Below, one piece after another: positions 60,172-64,000 of a stretch of DNA of 64,000 nucleotides. A program made the position numbers and the translations under genes. The notes beneath the pieces were generated by a model. The model was not told the DNA's origin. It searched no databases and saw only the letters and a list, made by a program, of their open reading frames with translations. The stretch is taken from assembly GCA_932294295.1 (NCBI GenBank), contig OW028573.1:53881829-53945828 (forward strand), written 5' to 3'. Numbering within the stretch: position 1 is the stretch's first letter; each line of letters opens with the position of its first letter. This stretch comes from Alitta virens. Its lineage: Eukaryota; Annelida; Polychaeta; Phyllodocida; Nereididae.

Positions 60172-61586
60172 TCAATTGAAAACTGGTTTAGGCTTGAGCT
60201 TCGGTTTGTGGTTTCTGTCACCACAGACATTGTTCAGAGGAATATTATGTGGCGAATATGATTCTATGTTCAACTTGCAACCTGTGCCACAAGTGTTGGT
60301 CTTGTTGGAGCGGATGGAAGGTTGCGGACGACGGACATGCTCATTGTCATCCAAAGAGATTCCAGAACATCCAGACCGGATGGATGGGGCGGGAGAAGAC
60401 TTGGGATGTCTTCCGTCATAGCTGGACCGTTTTCCTGTGGTGTCCGCGTAGTATCCAGGATTGATGTGGCCTTTCTTATGACACCCGGTTTCTTTCTTAG
60501 CATTTATGTAATTGTCACATTTTCTGCTGGACGTTTTGTAGTCATCAAAATAAAGCTGGTCTCCGTAGTGACCTTTGTTGCTGCTTTTGACAGTTCCGTT
60601 CTCAACAGCATTCCTTTTGGCTTTCTTCTTTGGTGATCTGCAATGAACCCTCGATTAATTATGTATCACATTTAATGAATACTCATAGACTTAGAAAGCA
60701 AACTAGAGGGGTTGACCATGTGAATCCAGGGGAGACTGCTATGCCAATGGGAATCCTGGATCTGTACATGGTGTCCTCCAGAGAAAATTGTTCAAGTCTG
60801 AGAGCTCTACTGTATAACATGTAGGATTTACATGCAGATTATTTCAAAGGGATTGCGCATAAAACCAACCAAAATAGAGGCTGTTGGTCCAATACTTGCA
60901 AATATAAGCTGTATAATAACTTTTATACTTACTGCCTGCACAACAACACGAGTATGAGAGACAATATGATGACAATAAAGAGACCCACTCCCAGGAAGGA
61001 CCAAACAATGACAGCATCTGGAAATAGATTAAGTGAACTTGAACAATGGAAAACAAAGTAGTTTGTAGGTCAGTTAATCACAGAATTGACAGATAATGTA
61101 TTGCTCTTACCAAAGCCCATGATAGTGTACTTCTCAGGGTCTTTCTTCTTAAGTTTGAGCCTGACAAGATGGAAGTCATTGCGTTCACTATCGGTTGGCT
61201 CATTTGTACTTCTTGTCATGTTGACAGCAATGACTGACAGATTTTTCGAGAGTGGTATATCGATGGGAGTGATTTCAACAACGTCTCTCTCTCCCACCAC
61301 ATTAAAACTATCGTTGACTTTGTGAGTATTCTTAATACTTTTCTTGCCATCCTTGTCTTCTTCTGAATTATCTAAACCCATCAATGACGGTCCACAGACA
61401 ACTGGCTCATCTGTAAAAAGGGAAACAGTCATTGAAACAAAACGGTATTATTTTTTTTTTCCCCCATTGGCGTAATCTTAAACCTAAAAAAAAATTCAGT
61501 AAAAAGGCTCCGGAAAAGAAAATATTGTTTTCAGTATGTTTGATAGATTGATAGATTTATTTATTTATTTATTGATTGATTGATTT

Positions 61587-61628
<42 letters not shown>

Positions 61629-63891
61629 CGATTGCCAATATACTTTGCAAATCTTAATACAACCTCGCGTAGCTCTCTACATGACAATATCATTCAAGAA
61701 CCATTTAGTTTTTGTTTCACATTGCCTGAGGCATGATATTTTGATGGGTGGTTTGATGGATTGACAATGGAAAACGTAAATCAAAACATAACAGTAATTA
61801 TCACGGTACAAGCACATGTCCTGGAACTCAATGGCCAAAGGACCCAAAAATATTACACTCAATTGGTTTCAATGGATTTTCATTGGTTCCTGGATATTTT
61901 ATGACTTCCAAGATAAACACAGTAACACGTAACTCATCAATTTCCGAAACACAAAAATGAGTTAATGGTTGTTGCGTCGAAGTTATGACACAAGAGCGTG
62001 GTTTTATGGGCGGCCAGTTCCATGACCAGATTGATCGACACATTGGAGATGGAGACAGACTGGTTGATTGAATCGTATGACATGACAAGGCCACAGAGTC
62101 CACAATGACAATGACAAAAGCTTTATTTATTGACCTCACATCATGTCTACAGTATCTGCAGTATACAAAATGACTTGAAAGTTAAAAGTTGTCAGCCGAA
62201 TATTCTCCTGTTAGTCAAAATATTATTCTTTCACTATATTATTATTATTAGCGAATGCTAATGTTTTATAGCATGAAGTCATTCGTATGGCTTATGGCTC
62301 CATGATTTTAGATGGTTCATCCCAGGAAGGAGAGCCAATTTGACCTAAACCCAAAGAGGAAACGGGTCATTGGATAAAATTAGATAAAAGAAGAAGTAAA
62401 ATATGACTACCTTTGACACAGTCGTGAATGATGCGAAGAAAGTGGCTCTGGTATCCACAGGCTGGCATATAGACCGCTTTGGCTGGCATGAGACAGGTCG
62501 TCTGGCCGCAGCATGGGGTGTACTCCATCGTCTGTTGGGTGCATGCTTGTGCCTCTACCCCCACCCCAGCTGCCAGGACGCAAGCTCCCCATCTGGAACG
62601 GCCGTAACGCGCTTCCACGACGCGAATGCGACGTTCCTTGGGGCACACCAGACGGACAGCGTTATGGCCTTTGGTAAAACACACGTACGTCACTGGAAAA
62701 GTAAAGAAAACTAACTGTACAAATTACTGAACTTCACGGCCATAGTAGAGGATCAATATGTCGCCCTGCCCTATGCACTAAATGAGGACAGAGGACAATT
62801 ACGGATCGTGTGCACACTGGAAATCTGGTGCGGTATAAAAGGATAGTCAATTATATATATATATATATATAAAGCAGCTAACTTTTCAGAATTTTGACAA
62901 ATTTTTTTATGTTGAGACCTTACTAATTTTAACCATTTTGACTGCGTCCATAATGCCATCTTAATAACCAACTTTCTCACAGAGCATTTGGTCAGCATTA
63001 TCCAAAGAGTTATTCAGCCTTATCCATTATATGAAAATGACTTATTTCTTATCAAAAACATTTCACATTACATGACACTGACCTAAGCAGAAAAGCTCAA
63101 AGCTGGTCATGGGGGTGAAGTCATACTAAATTAGAAACAGTCGAAATGAGTGTGTATTTTTTTACTGACATGTCTATACTCCAATCCTGTAAGTAGGCAT
63201 ATATTCCTTTTCTTTAAGGTAATTTACAGCTGATTCTAAAATGTTCTCTAAACACCAGCTTCAGCTAAGGTCGTATCTTTACATTTCACATTGATCTATA
63301 ATATCATACTTTAAATATTAGCATCTTTGCGTGTCAGTCTTCAAAATTCGTGGGAATGACAGGGCTGTCATGCTGGGAGACTTTAATGTCCTGGAGACAA
63401 ATATCACTATACATTTAGGCCTATGCTGAGTTCACAATGTGCTAGACTGCACTGGTGTAAATGTCATGGGAACTGACGTGAGTGGTAGTGTGAATATCAC
63501 CTCATAAATCCATCCACAAAAACAGTCTAACTCAATATATACAAAGCAAAATCCACAATGTTAATTTAATAGAACAGCTTAATATGCTTTATATTTTTTG
63601 TTCTTATTATATTTAAACTACAATTCTTTCATCGAGTTATAGGTTATACCATAGAAAAACTATAGAACTCTTAATTTCACCAAGATTATACAGTACTCCC
63701 CACTGAAAAATATGCATGCTGATTTCGTAAAGCTTGTGAAAATTTATCTATTTAGTCAGATAATTGAAAATAATTTTAGTTCCATGCAATTATTAAAGTT
63801 CAAATGACGAAATAGTTCACTTACCTTCACTCACTGTCCAAGCAAGTTCCACAAAAGTTAAGAGGAGTAGAGCAGGTTTAAACCATTCCAT
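60172..63891 (-). CDS. Single-pass membrane protein with one SUEL (rhamnose-binding) lectin domain
   Basis: Five exons on the minus strand: 63891-63825, 62692-62411, 61410-61111, 61017-60933, 60637-60172 (TGA). Total 1200 nt, 399 aa, phases all consistent. Domains: signal peptide MEWFKPALLLLTFVELAW; SUEL/galactose-binding lectin domain (about 23-116) with LVCPKERRIRVVEARYGRS, including the YGR sugar-site motif, nine cysteines and a C-terminal CGYQSHFLRIIHDC; a polar extracellular linker (117-216) with one or two N-glycosylation sequons (NLS, NMT); one membrane helix (219-242, VIVWSFLGVGLFIVIILSLI); and a 155-residue basic cytoplasmic tail with several Cys and Tyr. Likely a surface carbohydrate-binding protein. 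The layout recalls EVA-1-type proteins, which carry two lectin domains; this one has one, so orthology is uncertain. Confidence 0.9.
61412..62410. other. SUEL gene intron 2
   Basis: A 1-kb intron with a GATT/TTTA microsatellite (61560-61634). No other feature recognised. Confidence 0.7.
61560..61634. repeat. ATTG microsatellite
   Basis: About 14 TGAT units with TTTA interruptions at the left, inside an intron of the SUEL gene. Confidence 0.9.
62693..63824. other. SUEL gene intron 1
   Basis: A 1.1-kb intron with a TA microsatellite (62852-62871). No other feature recognised. Confidence 0.7.
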
Positions 63892-64000
63892 TTTGTCAAA
63901 AATCACAAAATCACGTTACAACACACTAATCACACTCTTTGTTTGCCATTGTCTTTGCTAAGTCCATGTCGCTTAGATATTTGCAGCAGTCCTATTTCAT

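Noticed and set aside
60270..60636. Plus-strand open frames opposite the SUEL gene tail
   Set aside because: They are shadows of the minus-strand last exon, which fits a five-exon model with exact phases.
62403..62714. 103-codon plus-strand frame
   Set aside because: Antisense shadow of the SUEL lectin exon.

Overview
This is a window of animal (metazoan) nuclear DNA. Genes are split into many short exons with GT/AG introns, the non-coding DNA is AT-rich and full of transposon remains, and the gene families are animal ones: a Cys-loop receptor, M1 membrane aminopeptidases, IgGFc_binding/PAN proteins and a SUEL (rhamnose-binding) lectin membrane protein. That mix suggests a marine invertebrate, perhaps an echinoderm, hemichordate or lophotrochozoan. 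I cannot fix the phylum from sequence alone. Exons were assembled by hand from splice signals, reading phase and family homology. Each of the five assembled genes or gene 3' parts keeps an open frame across all its junctions.

Layout. 3639-6936 (+): 3' part of a nicotinic-type Cys-loop receptor; the signal peptide and first extracellular exons were not found. 11158-14603 (+): an unrecognised four-exon gene for a small Cys-rich protein of about 140 aa. 15283-16431 (-): 3' fragment of a LINE. 16571-28384 (+) and 29347-37112 (+): two complete tandem M1 aminopeptidase genes (APN-A, about 1012 aa; APN-B, about 1017 aa), each with 21 exons. 38438-42616 (-): a nearly full-length LINE with ORF1 and a frame-broken ORF2. 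43380-57380 (+): three tandem IgGFc_binding-type units, of which only the middle one (54005-55888) is intact. The first is a pseudogene split by a Tc1 element, and the third has a decayed main exon but an intact PAN-like exon. Between units 1 and 2 lie inverted-repeat (MITE-like) elements, tRNA-like SINE heads and a Tc1 remnant. 58399-58660 (+) is an unassigned possible terminal exon. 59390-59514 (+) is an orphan copy of the last exon of the aminopeptidase family. 60172-63891 (-): a complete five-exon gene for a 399-aa single-pass membrane protein with one SUEL lectin domain.

How the genes may work together. The receptor, the two ectopeptidases, the IgGFc/PAN protein and the lectin are all predicted to act at the cell surface or outside the cell, but nothing shows they form one pathway. 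The most informative features are evolutionary. The two aminopeptidases have matching exon structures but are almost identical at nucleotide level only in the exon for the membrane anchor and stalk. They also differ at two positions of the substrate-amine anchoring site: APN-A has FAMEN in place of GAMEN and APN-B keeps GAMEN; APN-A has TQFQ and APN-B has TQFE. The receptor has an odd pore and ligand site. I see no CRISPR, prokaryotic operon, rRNA or convincing functional tRNA gene.
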